Under the pieces are notes generated by a model. The model was not told the origin of the DNA, made no database searches, and worked only from the letters and a program-made list of their open reading frames with translations. This document shows, piece by piece, positions 34,181-44,739 of a stretch of 64,000 nt of DNA; the first letter of the stretch is position 1; every line of letters starts with the position of its first letter. Position numbers and translations under genes: made by a program. The DNA comes from Paraburkholderia adhaesiva (lineage in GTDB: Bacteria > Pseudomonadota > Gammaproteobacteria > Burkholderiales > Burkholderiaceae): positions 844,669 to 908,668 of the forward strand of contig NZ_JAJEJQ010000003.1 in assembly GCF_021390575.1 (NCBI RefSeq). Reading direction: 5' to 3'.

Positions 34181-35119
34181 ATGCGTCTGCCGAAGCTGGA
34201 TCTGAATCTGTTCGTCGTATTTGCGTCGATTTATGAAAAGCGCAATCTGACTCGCGCCGCCGAGGCGCTTTTCATCACGCAACCCGCCGTGAGCAATGCG
34301 CTCGCACGCATGCGCCGGGCGTTGAACGATCCGCTCTTCGTGAGCACGTCGTCAGGAATGGTGCCCACGCCGCTCGCCGAAAACATTATCGGCCGCGTGC
34401 GTGAGGCACTGCAACTGCTCCAAGCGAGTGCAACCGCGGGCGACATATTCGTTCCCGCCGCATCGCAACGCACGTTTCGGCTGAGCATGCCCGATTTGAC
34501 GGAAGCGATTCTCCTGCCGACGCTCGGCGAGTTGCTTCAGCAACAGGCGCCAGGCATGAACATCGAGTGCTATTTCACGCCGCGCAACGAAGTGGCCGCA
34601 GCGCTTGAAACGGGCAAGATCGACTTTGCCATCGACGTGCCGTTTATCGACGATCCGCAATTACGCCAGGCACCGCTCGGTAGCGACCGTTACGCGTGCA
34701 TGCTGCGGCACGGTCACCCGTTCAAGGGCAACACGCTGAGTATGGAAGACTACCTGGCGTTTGGTCACATTCAGGTTTCGAGTCGCCGCCAGGGAAGCGG
34801 CTTCGTCGACGCTGAGCTGAAAAAGCTTGGCAAGCAGCGGCGGATGCGCATGCGCGTGCAGCACTATATGGTTGCGCCGCTCGTCGCCTTGCGCACCGAT
34901 CTCGCGCTGACCGCTCCGGTGCAACTGCTACAGCGATATGACGCGCGCATTTTCGAATTGCCGTTCCAGCTACAGAGGCTGGAGTGGCATTTGTATTGGC
35001 ATCGCAGCAGTGAGCAGGATCAGGCGAGTATATGGCTGCGAAGCCAGATCATAGAATTACTGAGTGCCCCAGCAAGTCCACCCGCGCAGCCGAAGCGCAA
35101 GCGTCGGGCAGGCGTATAG
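34181..35119 (+). CDS. LysR family transcriptional regulator
   Basis: A 312-residue LysR regulator of the NodD/LinR-like branch: winged helix LDLNLFVVFASIYEKRNLTRAAE and ITQPAVSNALARMRRAL, then a PBP2 effector domain. The ATG at 34181 is chosen because GGAG lies 8 bases upstream and the protein begins in the usual way (MRLPKLDLN). An in-frame ATG at 34115 would add 22 low-complexity residues. It follows the acyl-CoA operon on the same strand and probably regulates it. Confidence 0.88.
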   Translation: MRLPKLDLNLFVVFASIYEKRNLTRAAEALFITQPAVSNALARMRRALNDPLFVSTSSGMVPTPLAENIIGRVREALQLLQASATAGDIFVPAASQRTFRLSMPDLTEAILLPTLGELLQQQAPGMNIECYFTPRNEVAAALETGKIDFAIDVPFIDDPQLRQAPLGSDRYACMLRHGHPFKGNTLSMEDYLAFGHIQVSSRRQGSGFVDAELKKLGKQRRMRMRVQHYMVAPLVALRTDLALTAPVQLLQRYDARIFELPFQLQRLEWHLYWHRSSEQDQASIWLRSQIIELLSAPASPPAQPKRKRRAGV

Positions 35120-35155
35120 CCACTGGTTCCCGGGGCACCGGCCAGTGCCCGCCAC

Positions 35156-36007
35156 TCATTCGTAGCGGTAGACACCCTGCCCCGTCTTGCGGCCGAGCCT
35201 GCCCGCCGCCACGAGTTCGCGCAACAGCGGACACGGACGATACTTCGCGTCGCCAAAGTCTTTCAGAAACACCTCCATCACCGAGAGGCAGACGTCGAGC
35301 CCGACCAGGTCCGCAAGCGCGAGCGGGCCGATCGGATGGTTCGCACCAAGCTTCATGCCCGCGTCGATTTCCTCGGCGCTCGCCACACCCTCCGCCAGCA
35401 CGAAAAAGGCCTCGTTAATCATCGGCACGAGGATCCGGTTCACCACGAATCCCGGCGAGTTCTTCACACCGATCGGCGACTTGTCGAAGCGTTGCGTGAG
35501 CTCGCGAATCGCCTGAGCGGTGGCATCACTCGTTTGCAGCCCCCGGATGATCTCCACGAGCGGCATGAGCGGCACCGGGTTGAAGAAATGCATGCCGATG
35601 AACCGCGAAGCATCGTCGAGCGTCGCCGCGAGCGCCGTAACCGAGATCGAGGACGTGTTCGTCGCAATGATCGCGTCGGGACGCGCCACCGCTTCAATCT
35701 GCTTGAGGATCTTGTGCTTGAGGTCGACGTTTTCGGTCGCTGCCTCGATCACGAGATCGACGGCCGAAAGACGCTGATAGTCGGTCGAGGTCTCGATGCG
35801 CGCGAGCGCGGCATCGCGCGTTGCGGTATCGAGCTTGTCTTTCGCCAACAGCCGTCCGAGGCTACCTTCGATCGTCGCGATCCCCTTTTTAAGCGCGGCC
35901 TCGGTCACATCGATCAGAACTACATTCAGCCCGGCGATGGCGGCGGTCTGTGCAATCCCATTGCCCATCGTGCCCGCGCCGACGATTCCTACCGTTTGAA
36001 TATTCAT
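35156..36007 (-). CDS. 3-hydroxybutyryl-CoA / 3-hydroxyacyl-CoA dehydrogenase
   Basis: A 283-residue enzyme with NAD site VGIVGAGTMGNGIAQTAA and the 3HCDH signatures MHFFNPVPLMPLVEIIRG and GFVVNRILVPMINEAFF. It oxidises (S)-3-hydroxyacyl-CoA. The ATG at 36007 follows GAGAAG at 6 bases; a GTG two codons upstream is less likely. The gene is third in a minus-strand series after ETF-QO and thiolase, and convergent with the lysR gene, with about 36 bases between stops. Confidence 0.93.
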   Translation of the reverse strand: MNIQTVGIVGAGTMGNGIAQTAAIAGLNVVLIDVTEAALKKGIATIEGSLGRLLAKDKLDTATRDAALARIETSTDYQRLSAVDLVIEAATENVDLKHKILKQIEAVARPDAIIATNTSSISVTALAATLDDASRFIGMHFFNPVPLMPLVEIIRGLQTSDATAQAIRELTQRFDKSPIGVKNSPGFVVNRILVPMINEAFFVLAEGVASAEEIDAGMKLGANHPIGPLALADLVGLDVCLSVMEVFLKDFGDAKYRPCPLLRELVAAGRLGRKTGQGVYRYE

Positions 36008-36044
36008 GTTCACTTCTCGTTGAAATCGCTGTGTCGCGCGCCGT

Positions 36045-37232
36045 TCATTGCAGGTTTTCGAAAATCGCTGCGATGCCCTGTCCGCCGCCGATGCACATCG
36101 TCACGAGCGCATAGCGCCCGCGGGTGCGCTGCAACTCGGCGATTGCCTTCACGGTGATTAGTGCGCCGGTCGCGCCGATCGGATGGCCGAGCGAGATTCC
36201 CGAGCCATTCGGATTCACCTTGGCCGGATCGAGCCCCAGCTCCTGACTCACCGCGCAGGCTTGCGCTGCGAACGCCTCGTTCGCTTCGATCACGTCGATG
36301 TCGCCGATCGTGAGCCCGGCGCGTTCGAGCGCGATGCGCGTGGCGGGCACGGGGCCGATGCCCATATAGCGCGGATCGACGCCCGCATGCGCGTACGACA
36401 CGAGTCGCGCCAGCGGCTTGTGCCCGCGCGCTTCGGCCGTCTTGCGCTCCATCAGCAGGACTGCCGCGGCCGCGTCATTGATCCCCGATGCGTTGCCGGC
36501 CGTTACCGTCCCGTTCTCCTTCCGGAACGCGGGACGCATTCCCGCGAGTTCTGCCGGATCGACGTCCACGCGCACGTGCTCATCGGTATCGAAGACGACG
36601 TCCTTTCCCTTCACCTTGCGCGTCAGCGGGACGATCTGCTCCTTGAAGCGGCCCTCGGCAATCGCGCGCGCGGCGCGACGGTGTGATTCGACCGCGAGCG
36701 CGTCTTGCTGTTCACGCGTGATGCTGTACTTCTGGGCGACGTTCTCCGCCGTGACGCCCATGTGTATCGTGTCGAACGGATCGTGTAGCGCGCCGAGCAT
36801 CATGTCGACCAGACGCGTGTCGCCCATACGCGCACCGAAGCGGACATCGGGCGTGATGTACGGAGCGCGGCTCATGTTTTCCGCGCCGCCGCCGATCGCG
36901 ACGTCAGCGTCGCCGAGCAGGATCGTCTGCGCCGCGGACACAATCGCCTGCAGGCCCGACCCGCAAAGGCGGTTAACGGTGAACGCCGGCGTCGCCTGCG
37001 AGACTCCGCCATTCAGTGCGGCGACGCGGGCCAGATAGAGATCTTTCGGCTCGGTCGCAATGACGTTGCCGAAGACGACGTGACCGACTTCATCACCCGA
37101 CACCTGGGCGCGCGCGAGCACTTCGCGCACGACGATCGAGCCGAGTTCAGTCGGCGCGAAGTCCTTCAGGCTGCCGCCGAACTTGCCGATGGCAGTACGC
37201 ACACTGCCGACTACAACGACTTCTTTCTGCAT
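36045..37232 (-). CDS. Acetyl-CoA acetyltransferase (thiolase)
   Basis: A 395-residue thiolase. The nucleophile Cys is in NRLCGSGLQAIVSAAQ, the second motif is NPNGSGISLGHPIGATGA (His) and the third is ALVTMCIGGGQGIAA (Cys). All three catalytic residues are present. It condenses or cleaves short 3-ketoacyl-CoA. The ATG at 37232 has GAAGGAG upstream; the annotated longer frame would start within that site. It lies 37 bases before the 3-hydroxyacyl-CoA dehydrogenase gene. Confidence 0.94.
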   Translation of the reverse strand: MQKEVVVVGSVRTAIGKFGGSLKDFAPTELGSIVVREVLARAQVSGDEVGHVVFGNVIATEPKDLYLARVAALNGGVSQATPAFTVNRLCGSGLQAIVSAAQTILLGDADVAIGGGAENMSRAPYITPDVRFGARMGDTRLVDMMLGALHDPFDTIHMGVTAENVAQKYSITREQQDALAVESHRRAARAIAEGRFKEQIVPLTRKVKGKDVVFDTDEHVRVDVDPAELAGMRPAFRKENGTVTAGNASGINDAAAAVLLMERKTAEARGHKPLARLVSYAHAGVDPRYMGIGPVPATRIALERAGLTIGDIDVIEANEAFAAQACAVSQELGLDPAKVNPNGSGISLGHPIGATGALITVKAIAELQRTRGRYALVTMCIGGGQGIAAIFENLQ

Positions 37233-37293
37233 GGTTTGCTCCTTCAATTGGTTGCCCCGCGCGCCTTGCTAACAGGCGCACGCTGCGGGCGAA

Positions 37294-38970
37294 TTACATA
37301 TTCGGGTAGTTCGGCCCGCCACCGCCTTCCGGCGTGACCCACACGATGTTCTGCGTCGGGTCCTTGATATCGCACGTCTTGCAGTGCACGCAGTTCTGCG
37401 CGTTGATCTGCAGACGGTCGCTGCCGTCGTCGTTCTTCACGAACTCATACACCGCCGCCGGGCAGAATCGTGCCTCGGGGCCCGCATACGTGCGCAGGTT
37501 CACATCGACCGGCACGCTCGCATCCTTCAGCGTCAGGTGCGCGGGCTGGTTTTCCTCGTGATTCGTATTGGAAATGAACACCGAGGACAGGCGGTCGAAC
37601 GTGAGCTTGCCATCGGGCTTCGGATACTCGATCGGCTTGCACTGCGAGGCCGGTTTCAGCATCTCGTTGTCGCGATGCTGGTGATGCAGCGTCCAGGGCA
37701 CCTTGCCGCCGAACAGCTTCTGCTCGATGCCCACCATCAGCGTGCCGAGGTACAGGCCCTTGCTCATCCACTGCTTGAAGTTGCGCGCCTTGTATAGCTC
37801 TTCGTGCAGCCACGACTGCCTGAACGCTTCGGGGTACGCCGTGAGTTCATCGTTCTGGCGACCGGCCTGCACGGCGTCGAACGCCGCCTCGGCGGCCAGC
37901 ATGCCGGTCTTGATCGCGGCGTGGCTGCCCTTGATGCGCGAGGCGTTCAGGAAGCCCGCATCGTCACCGACGAGCGCGCCACCCGGGAAGGTGAGCTTCG
38001 GCAGAGACATCAAGCCGCCTGCCGTGATCGCGCGCGCACCATAGGAAACGCGCTTGCCGCCTTCGAGGTACTTGCGGATTTCCGGGTGCGTCTTGTAGCG
38101 CTGGAATTCTTCGAACGGCGAGAGGTACGGATTCGTATACGCGAGGCCGACGACGAAACCGACCATCACCTGGTTGTTGTCGATGTGATAGAGGAACGAG
38201 CCGCCGTACGTGTCCGATTCCAGCGGCCAGCCGGCCGTGTGGACCACGAGGCCCGGCTGGTGCTTCGCCGGATCGATTTCCCAGAGTTCCTTGATACCGA
38301 TGCCGTAGACCTGCGGATCCGAATCCTTGCCGAGCTTGAGCTTCTCGTTGAGCTGCCGGCCCAGATGTCCGCGGCAGCCTTCGCAAAAGAGCGTGTACTT
38401 GGCGTGCAGTTCCATGCCGAGCTGGAAGTTTTCGGTCGGCTCGCCATCCTTGCCGATGCCCATGTTGCCGGTGGCGACACCCTTGACCGAGCCGTCGTCG
38501 TTATAGAGCACCTCGGCGGCCGGGAAGCCCGGGAAAATCTCCACGCCCAGCGCCTCGGCCTGCTGGCCCAGCCAGCGGGTGACGTTCGCGAGGCTGATGA
38601 CGTAGTTGCCGTGGTTCTTGAAGTTTTCCGGCAGCGCCCAGTTGGGCACCGCTTTCGCACCAGTTTCCGAAAGGAAAAGGAACTTGTCTTCGGTCACCGG
38701 CACGTTTAGCGGCGCGCCCTGTTCCTTCCAGTCGGGGATCAGTTCATTGAGCGCGCGCGGATCCATGACCGCGCCCGAGAGGATATGCGCCCCGATTTCC
38801 GAGCCTTTTTCCAGGACACAGACGCCGATCTCGACGCCTTTTTCCTGAGCCAGCTGCTTCAGGCGGATCGCCGCCGACAGGCCCGCCGGGCCGCCGCCTA
38901 CGATCACCACGTCGTATTCCATCGAGTCGCGCGGGCCGTATTGTTCGACCAGGCTTGTTTCGGTCAGCAT
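37294..38970 (-). CDS. etfD: Electron transfer flavoprotein-ubiquinone oxidoreductase
   Basis: A 558-residue ETF-QO. The FAD site is YDVVIVGGGPAGLSAAIRL, the middle has NYVISLANVTRWLGQQAE, and the C-terminal 4Fe-4S motif is NCVHCKTCDIKDPTQNIVW. It passes electrons from ETF, reduced by acyl-CoA dehydrogenases, to ubiquinone at the inner membrane. The ATG at 38970 follows AAAGGATG. An upstream extension to 39060 gives a His/Arg/Pro-rich N-terminus unlike the family. Confidence 0.93.
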   Translation of the reverse strand: MLTETSLVEQYGPRDSMEYDVVIVGGGPAGLSAAIRLKQLAQEKGVEIGVCVLEKGSEIGAHILSGAVMDPRALNELIPDWKEQGAPLNVPVTEDKFLFLSETGAKAVPNWALPENFKNHGNYVISLANVTRWLGQQAEALGVEIFPGFPAAEVLYNDDGSVKGVATGNMGIGKDGEPTENFQLGMELHAKYTLFCEGCRGHLGRQLNEKLKLGKDSDPQVYGIGIKELWEIDPAKHQPGLVVHTAGWPLESDTYGGSFLYHIDNNQVMVGFVVGLAYTNPYLSPFEEFQRYKTHPEIRKYLEGGKRVSYGARAITAGGLMSLPKLTFPGGALVGDDAGFLNASRIKGSHAAIKTGMLAAEAAFDAVQAGRQNDELTAYPEAFRQSWLHEELYKARNFKQWMSKGLYLGTLMVGIEQKLFGGKVPWTLHHQHRDNEMLKPASQCKPIEYPKPDGKLTFDRLSSVFISNTNHEENQPAHLTLKDASVPVDVNLRTYAGPEARFCPAAVYEFVKNDDGSDRLQINAQNCVHCKTCDIKDPTQNIVWVTPEGGGGPNYPNM

Positions 38971-39433
38971 GCCATCCTTTGTAACTGCAGATCCTCGACA
39001 GGGGCGACATCGCGCATGGTGTGCCTTCCCTGTGGGCAATCGTGGAGTGGGGAGTGCCATGACACCGGACGATCAGGGTCCGGCACGGCAACAAATGAGA
39101 GCGATCGTAGCCACGATCGACGTGGATCTCGATGACGAAACCGGACCATCTAGTGACAATTCCGGCCACGCGATGAGGACCTGGTTACAGGGGAACGTCG
39201 CCGGCAACTACACGCACCGGCCGGCCCCATGGCCGTCACAACGCGGCGTGCGGGTTTCGCCGCGATCGCGGTTGCAGGTCGAGTAAAACCTGATATGACC
39301 TCGACTACCTTTGCTGCCAGCGAATAAAGTTGCCCGGGGAAAGCACGACCCTAATATGTGCTGCGTGGAAAGGGCCCGGTCACGGGCCCTTCGAATGGGT
39401 CGTGTGTCTCGCGCGACCCTGCGGTCGAGACTA
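38971..39433. other. Intergenic region with a strong hairpin
   Basis: No gene is supported. A perfect 9-bp stem lies at 39370-39391 (AAGGGCCCG, loop GTCA, CGGGCCCTT) without a clear T-run. It could be a decayed terminator or a repeat element. Confidence 0.45.
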
Positions 39434-39604
39434 TCAGGCGCTAGCGACAGTGCCAGCTACCGATTGCACCAGCCATCTGCGGTAGATGAGGTACACGATG
39501 GAAATCGCGATCAGCTCGCGAGCGGTGCTGTGATCACCACAAAGTTCATCAGGCCCGCCGCGTGAGCAACACCGGCGTGCGCGAAAAGCTTCACGAATCG
39601 AGGC
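39434..39604 (-). pseudogene. Amino-acid permease (APC family) fragment
   Basis: A minus-strand frame at 39600-39511 encodes RFVKLFAHAGVAHAAGLMNF followed by VVITAPLAS and a stop. This matches the conserved membrane block of APC-type amino-acid permeases (GIPHAAxIMNFVVxTAALS). A second frame (39515-39434) continues with ISIVYLIYRRWLVQ. Only about 50 residues survive, in two frames. Confidence 0.5.
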
Positions 39605-40095
39605 CGCCCGCAAAAGAGCGCGCAGATGATCCGCCTCGCCACAGCACAGCACGCGTCCGAACTAACCAGTAGCGCCCGCACCGTGGATGTCGTCTTCCTC
39701 GTAGCAAGCGGCGCAATTGAGGGCGCGCCTCGACGCCGTTTCAGTCGCTCTGCGCCCTGGAGCGCCATAGTCCAGATCGGCTCGCTTCTTTTTGCCTCTC
39801 GCGCGGCGAATAGCGTTTATGGCCTTCTCAACAATGCTGTGTGCCGACATGTTCGCCTCGTCATCGGAAGGTTGGACGACTCCGTCTTCCATAGCTATTT
39901 TTTCGGCACGCCGACAACGAACTTTAGGGCAATTACATGAGAGCGCGAGACAAAGGTAATACCCCATCAAATCGACTAGCTAGATCTACGATTGTTCTAC
40001 AAAAGCGTGCGTGTAATCTTCGCCAAAGCCGTATCGGACGGAGTGTCCAACTCTCTTGCGGAACGGTTTTATCTGGCCAGTCGTCGCAGAGGAGG

Positions 40096-40255
40096 AATAA
40101 CGCCAGTCGTGAAGGCGTGGGATCGCCGCGGATGGGCGGGCCGGAGCGCGGGGTGACCGGCGCGAGGCCCGCGTACGCGGCGACGTGGGCGGCCGAGGCG
40201 AAGGCTTTTTGAGCGGCGTGGATCAGGAGTCTGGCGGCAATTCTCCCGCGCCAAC
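40096..40255 (-). pseudogene. IS110-family transposase fragment
   Basis: The minus strand reads RIAARLLIHAAQ-KAFASAAHVAAYAGLAP-VTPRSGPPIRGD. The middle and last parts are the hallmark of the Transposase_20 domain of IS110/IS116 elements. Everything before and after is unrelated, so only about 45 residues survive. Confidence 0.75.
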
Positions 40256-40384
40256 GCACTTTGCCCAAGCGGGCGAGGTTCCGCATCACGACAACGTGCC
40301 GCGCGACAGCCTGCCTGATTTCTCCCACGGGGAAAAGTCTGTAGAGTCGTTCTTGAGCGGCTTGCAATACCTTCGGGAAGCCGC

Positions 40385-40613
40385 CCAGTGCGTCTTCTAC
40401 CCGAAGACGTGTCTAGCAGCTCAGGCTGCTGAAATTCTCCTGGGAGGGCTGCCGCTGAATACTGACTCTGACTACTGCTCTGTAAGCCGCTCGCGTGGCT
40501 TCGGTAAGGGCCAGCGAGCAACCCGCAAGACTGTTTTTGAACAGTCCTGATAGACACATCTAACGTGTCTTGTATGAAACGCGCCGGTACGCAATGTCCG
40601 GCGCTTTGTTTTT
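40385..40613 (+). ncRNA. Candidate structured noncoding RNA ending in an intrinsic terminator
   Basis: Six hairpins follow one another on the plus strand: CGTCTTC/GAAGACG (40391-40409), AGCAGC/GCTGCT (40415-40430), a bulged 10-bp stem GCTCGC-TGGC/GCCA-GCGAGC (40489-40519), GACTGTT/AACAGTC (40529-40546), AGACAC/GTGTCT (40552-40570) and the terminator GCGCCGG/CCGGCGC with TTTGTTTTT (40581-40613). This density of perfect stems is far above the local background and no protein gene explains it. The 5' end is a guess. I recognise no known RNA family. Confidence 0.45.
40581..40613 (+). terminator. Intrinsic terminator
   Basis: GCGCCGG (40581-40587), loop TACGCAATGT, CCGGCGC (40598-40604), then TTTGTTTTT. 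A textbook terminator with no upstream protein gene, which supports a noncoding transcript here. Confidence 0.8.
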
Positions 40614-40641
40614 CTGGACTCGAATCCCCCACCTGGACACG

Positions 40642-40811
40642 TCAGAAAAACATGGCCGCGCCATGGCGTTCAATCAAGCGCCGGCCGTGACGCATCGGCG
40701 CGAACCTGTGCCCACTCAGGCATTCATCCCGGAAGCGCCCGATAAAGCTCGCGATAGACGCGTTCACCACCGGCTTGCCGGACCGGGCGAATGACAACGT
40801 AACGCCGATCT
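40642..40811 (-). pseudogene. IS3-family orfB (integrase) C-terminal fragment
   Basis: The minus strand reads GVTLSFARSGKPVVNASIAS, then FIGRFRDECLSGHRF, then ARRLIE-like residues and a TGA at 40642-40644. This is the last catalytic block of IS3-family integrases (GKPxxNAYIESFNGRFRDECL). The glutamate of the DDE triad, normally in YIESF, is replaced by Ala here (SIASF), so the fragment is dead by sequence as well as by truncation. Confidence 0.75.
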
Positions 40812-41002
40812 AGTACGCCCACGCACCCAGCAGAAAATCGGATAGCGAAGCCTGAGCCGATACCAACAAACCAGCGAGCGCGGCGAGCGGAAAAGACTGC
40901 GGCGTGGCCTCGGAAACGTCGCCACGCGAAACGACGGTTCGATCTGGCGTAGCGATGAAAGAACCGGAACGCACTTCGCGTATCTTAGGCGACGACCTTC
41001 TG

Positions 41003-42664
<1,662 letters not shown>

Positions 42665-43280
42665 AAGGAGCTACTTCGGAGAGGATTGGCATGATAGCCG
42701 ACCGGACGTGCTGGGCGGTCTCTTTTCCGAGCCGCTTGCGCTTCGCGCCGCCCACCGGCCATAGAGCAAGGCTGGCTCTGGCGCACCCAGTGTACCGGCT
42801 ACGGGGTCAGCGAACATGGCGGTGAATGATGGTTCCTGGCCGCACTGTGCCCCACGGCTGATCTGGGCGGTCGCCGAGGTCGTGCGTCGCTCGCCAGGGG
42901 CGCTTGCCGACCGATTCTGTTGAAAAACTCCACGACCACGCGTTCAGTCAGGTTTTCTGGGGCCCTCTTACCCCTGGTCCAGTACCGCCTACAAGACGTT
43001 AGCTGCGAGTCCACGGTCGTCATTGGGTTGCAGGCGTCGCGCCGGGTGTACCGGTCCGTTACCGACCCGGCGCGTTCCTCCGACCCCGAGTAATTGAGCG
43101 ACTGGCTTGTACAGTCGACCGGCCACATAATGCGGACTAGAACGGATCTCCGGCCCGGATGTTGTTCCCCTGCGCAATGGTGCGCATCGTACTGCCAGCA
43201 CGCCCACCTGACACGAGATTCGGCGCTAGCGCACGCCAGTTCATGGGCGAGAGCGTGCATGAGGTCTATGCCGATTTCAT
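42665..43280. other. Gene-poor stretch with a long GC-rich hairpin
   Basis: No supported gene. An inverted repeat at 43038-43074 has 10-bp outer arms (CGCGCCGGGT / ACCCGGCGCG) enclosing a 4-bp inner stem (CGGT/ACCG). There is no T-run after it. The stretch may be decayed mobile DNA, but I found no transposase motif. Confidence 0.4.
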
Positions 43281-43625
43281 TTAGTCGCCGCGTTCCAACA
43301 CGTCCACGAGATAGGCGACATCCTCTGCCTCAGAGAGCGGTGTTGCCAGATACTCGCCAAAGAGCGCCAGCGCCTCCTTCGTGTAGGGTTGCGCCCAGTG
43401 CCAATCCAGCGCGACCTGATCCTTCCAGCGCTCATACACCACGTATCTGTCTTCGCTGCCCTTCACCTTGAACATCTGGAACTCGTTGTTGCCTGGCTCC
43501 ATTCTCGTGAGGCGGATTCCCGGCACCATCGTCTCCAGCACCTTCCCGGCCGTACCTGGCTTGAACTGGAGGTTGAGCATCACGATCACTTCGCCGGATG
43601 CGGTCGTTTGGGTGGTGGGGTTCAT
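43281..43625 (-). CDS. Antibiotic biosynthesis monooxygenase (ABM) domain protein
   Basis: A 114-residue protein of the ABM/ferredoxin-like fold: VIVMLNLQFKPGTAGKVLETM, NEFQMFKVKGSEDRYVVYERWKDQ and a C-terminal helix with HWAQPYTKEALALFGE. Members are small heme-free monooxygenases or simple dimeric binding proteins. It is in a two-gene unit with the DUF1330 gene 12 bases upstream, under the divergent TetR regulator. Confidence 0.85.
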   Translation of the reverse strand: MNPTTQTTASGEVIVMLNLQFKPGTAGKVLETMVPGIRLTRMEPGNNEFQMFKVKGSEDRYVVYERWKDQVALDWHWAQPYTKEALALFGEYLATPLSEAEDVAYLVDVLERGD

Positions 43626-43637
43626 GGCTCCAGACCC

Positions 43638-43943
43638 TCAGGCTGCGGCCGGTTCGGCCCGGTCTACGACGATAATTCCGTTCGAGTGCGCTGCCTGCAG
43701 CCTCAAGGTTTTTATAGCCTGGTATTCCTCAGAATCGTAGAAAGTGCGGACGGCCTCGCGATCGGGAAATTCCAGGATCACAAAAAAATTCGGCGCCCAG
43801 GCGCCCTCATAGTTCTCGGCCCGGAGTTCCCGGACTAGAGGTCGGGCGCCATGGCGCGCCATCAACGCAATAGCCCCCTGCTCGTATTGCTCCATCCTGG
43901 CGCGGTCGTGTACTTCAAGATCGATGATGACCAGTGCTGACAT
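43638..43943 (-). CDS. DUF1330 family protein
   Basis: A 101-residue protein: ALVIIDLEVHDRARMEQYEQ, GARPLVRELRAENYEG, and FFVILEFPDREAVRTFYDSEEYQ, the typical DUF1330 pattern (dimeric ferredoxin-like fold related to ABM). Function is unknown. It is first in the operon divergent from tetR and probably repressed through the two operators at 43995-44041. Confidence 0.88.
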   Translation of the reverse strand: MSALVIIDLEVHDRARMEQYEQGAIALMARHGARPLVRELRAENYEGAWAPNFFVILEFPDREAVRTFYDSEEYQAIKTLRLQAAHSNGIIVVDRAEPAAA

Positions 43944-43994
43944 GTCACTCTCCTGTCTGGTTACTTGCGTATTGTTGAAACGACGACTTACAAC

Positions 43995-44010
43995 GATACC
44001 GATCGGTATC
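43995..44010. promoter_or_regulatory. Perfect 16-bp palindrome, probable TetR-family operator 1
   Basis: GATACCGATCGGTATC is a perfect inverted repeat in the gap between the DUF1330 gene and tetR. A second, imperfect copy lies 31 bases away centre to centre (44026-44041), about three helical turns. Confidence 0.75.
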
Positions 44011-44025
44011 GCGCTGGGCTAGTAT

Positions 44026-44041
44026 GATACTGGTCGGTATC
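44026..44041. promoter_or_regulatory. Imperfect copy of the palindrome, probable TetR-family operator 2
   Basis: GATACTGGTCGGTATC matches the first operator at 14 of 16 positions. Its spacing puts both sites on the same face of the helix, fitting cooperative repression of both divergent promoters. Confidence 0.7.
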
Positions 44042-44112
44042 ATTGGTCAACAGGGCAGACCAAAATGCTCCGGCCGGATAACCGGCAGCCCTCCAAATTC
44101 CCAGGAAACATG

Positions 44113-44739
44113 ATGGCTCCCGCACTTTCGCCTCGCGAACGCATCATCGAAGCCGCGCAGTCGCTCTTTTATCGTGAGGGCATTCGCGGCATCGGTGTCG
44201 AGGCCATTGCCTCAGCGGCAAACACCAACAAAATGGCGATCTATCGCCACTTCGATACCAAAGACGATCTGGTCGTGCATTGGCTGACTTCCGTTGCCGA
44301 CGAGTACGAGCAGATGTGGAGCCATTGGGAAAATTTGTATCCTGGGGATCCCGCATCGCAACTCAGGGCGCTGGTCCTTTCCGTGGTGCAACGCCTTCGC
44401 AGCAAAGGAAATCGAGGATGTGCTCTCGCGAACAGCCTCGCGGAACTTCCCGACGAGCACCACCCCGCTCGCAAGGTGATCGACCGGCACAAGAAAGCTC
44501 AGGTGCAGCGCATTCAAGCTCTTTGCAGCGAGGCGGGGTTGAAAAATCCGGAGCATTGCGCGATGGTCTTGCATCTGTGCTTCGAGGGTGCACAGGTGGC
44601 GGCGCAATCGTTAGGCGCAGACCTTGTTGCTGCGCACCTGGAGGCTTTAGTCGACGCGCTGCTGGAGACACGGGGCGCGGCACGCCCCAGGAATGACGCA
44701 GGGAGCCGCGGACATGGCAAGGCTCTTGGAAAGAAATGA
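44113..44739 (+). CDS. TetR family transcriptional regulator
   Basis: A 208-residue TetR regulator: helix-turn-helix ERIIEAAQSLFYREGIRGIG and IASAANTNKMAIYRHFDTKD, then an all-helical effector domain (RSKGNRGCALANSLAELPDE, VLHLCFEGAQVAAQSLG). Two adjacent ATGs at 44110 and 44113 are possible; AGGA at 44103 is better spaced for 44113. It should bind the two palindromes between itself and the divergent DUF1330-ABM operon. Confidence 0.9.
   Translation: MAPALSPRERIIEAAQSLFYREGIRGIGVEAIASAANTNKMAIYRHFDTKDDLVVHWLTSVADEYEQMWSHWENLYPGDPASQLRALVLSVVQRLRSKGNRGCALANSLAELPDEHHPARKVIDRHKKAQVQRIQALCSEAGLKNPEHCAMVLHLCFEGAQVAAQSLGADLVAAHLEALVDALLETRGAARPRNDAGSRGHGKALGKK

Noticed and set aside
40810..40980. 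Short minus-strand frame (SGSFIATPDRTVVSRGDV...)
   Set aside because: It has only a GTG start, no ribosome-binding site and no family. It overlaps the IS3 remnant edge.
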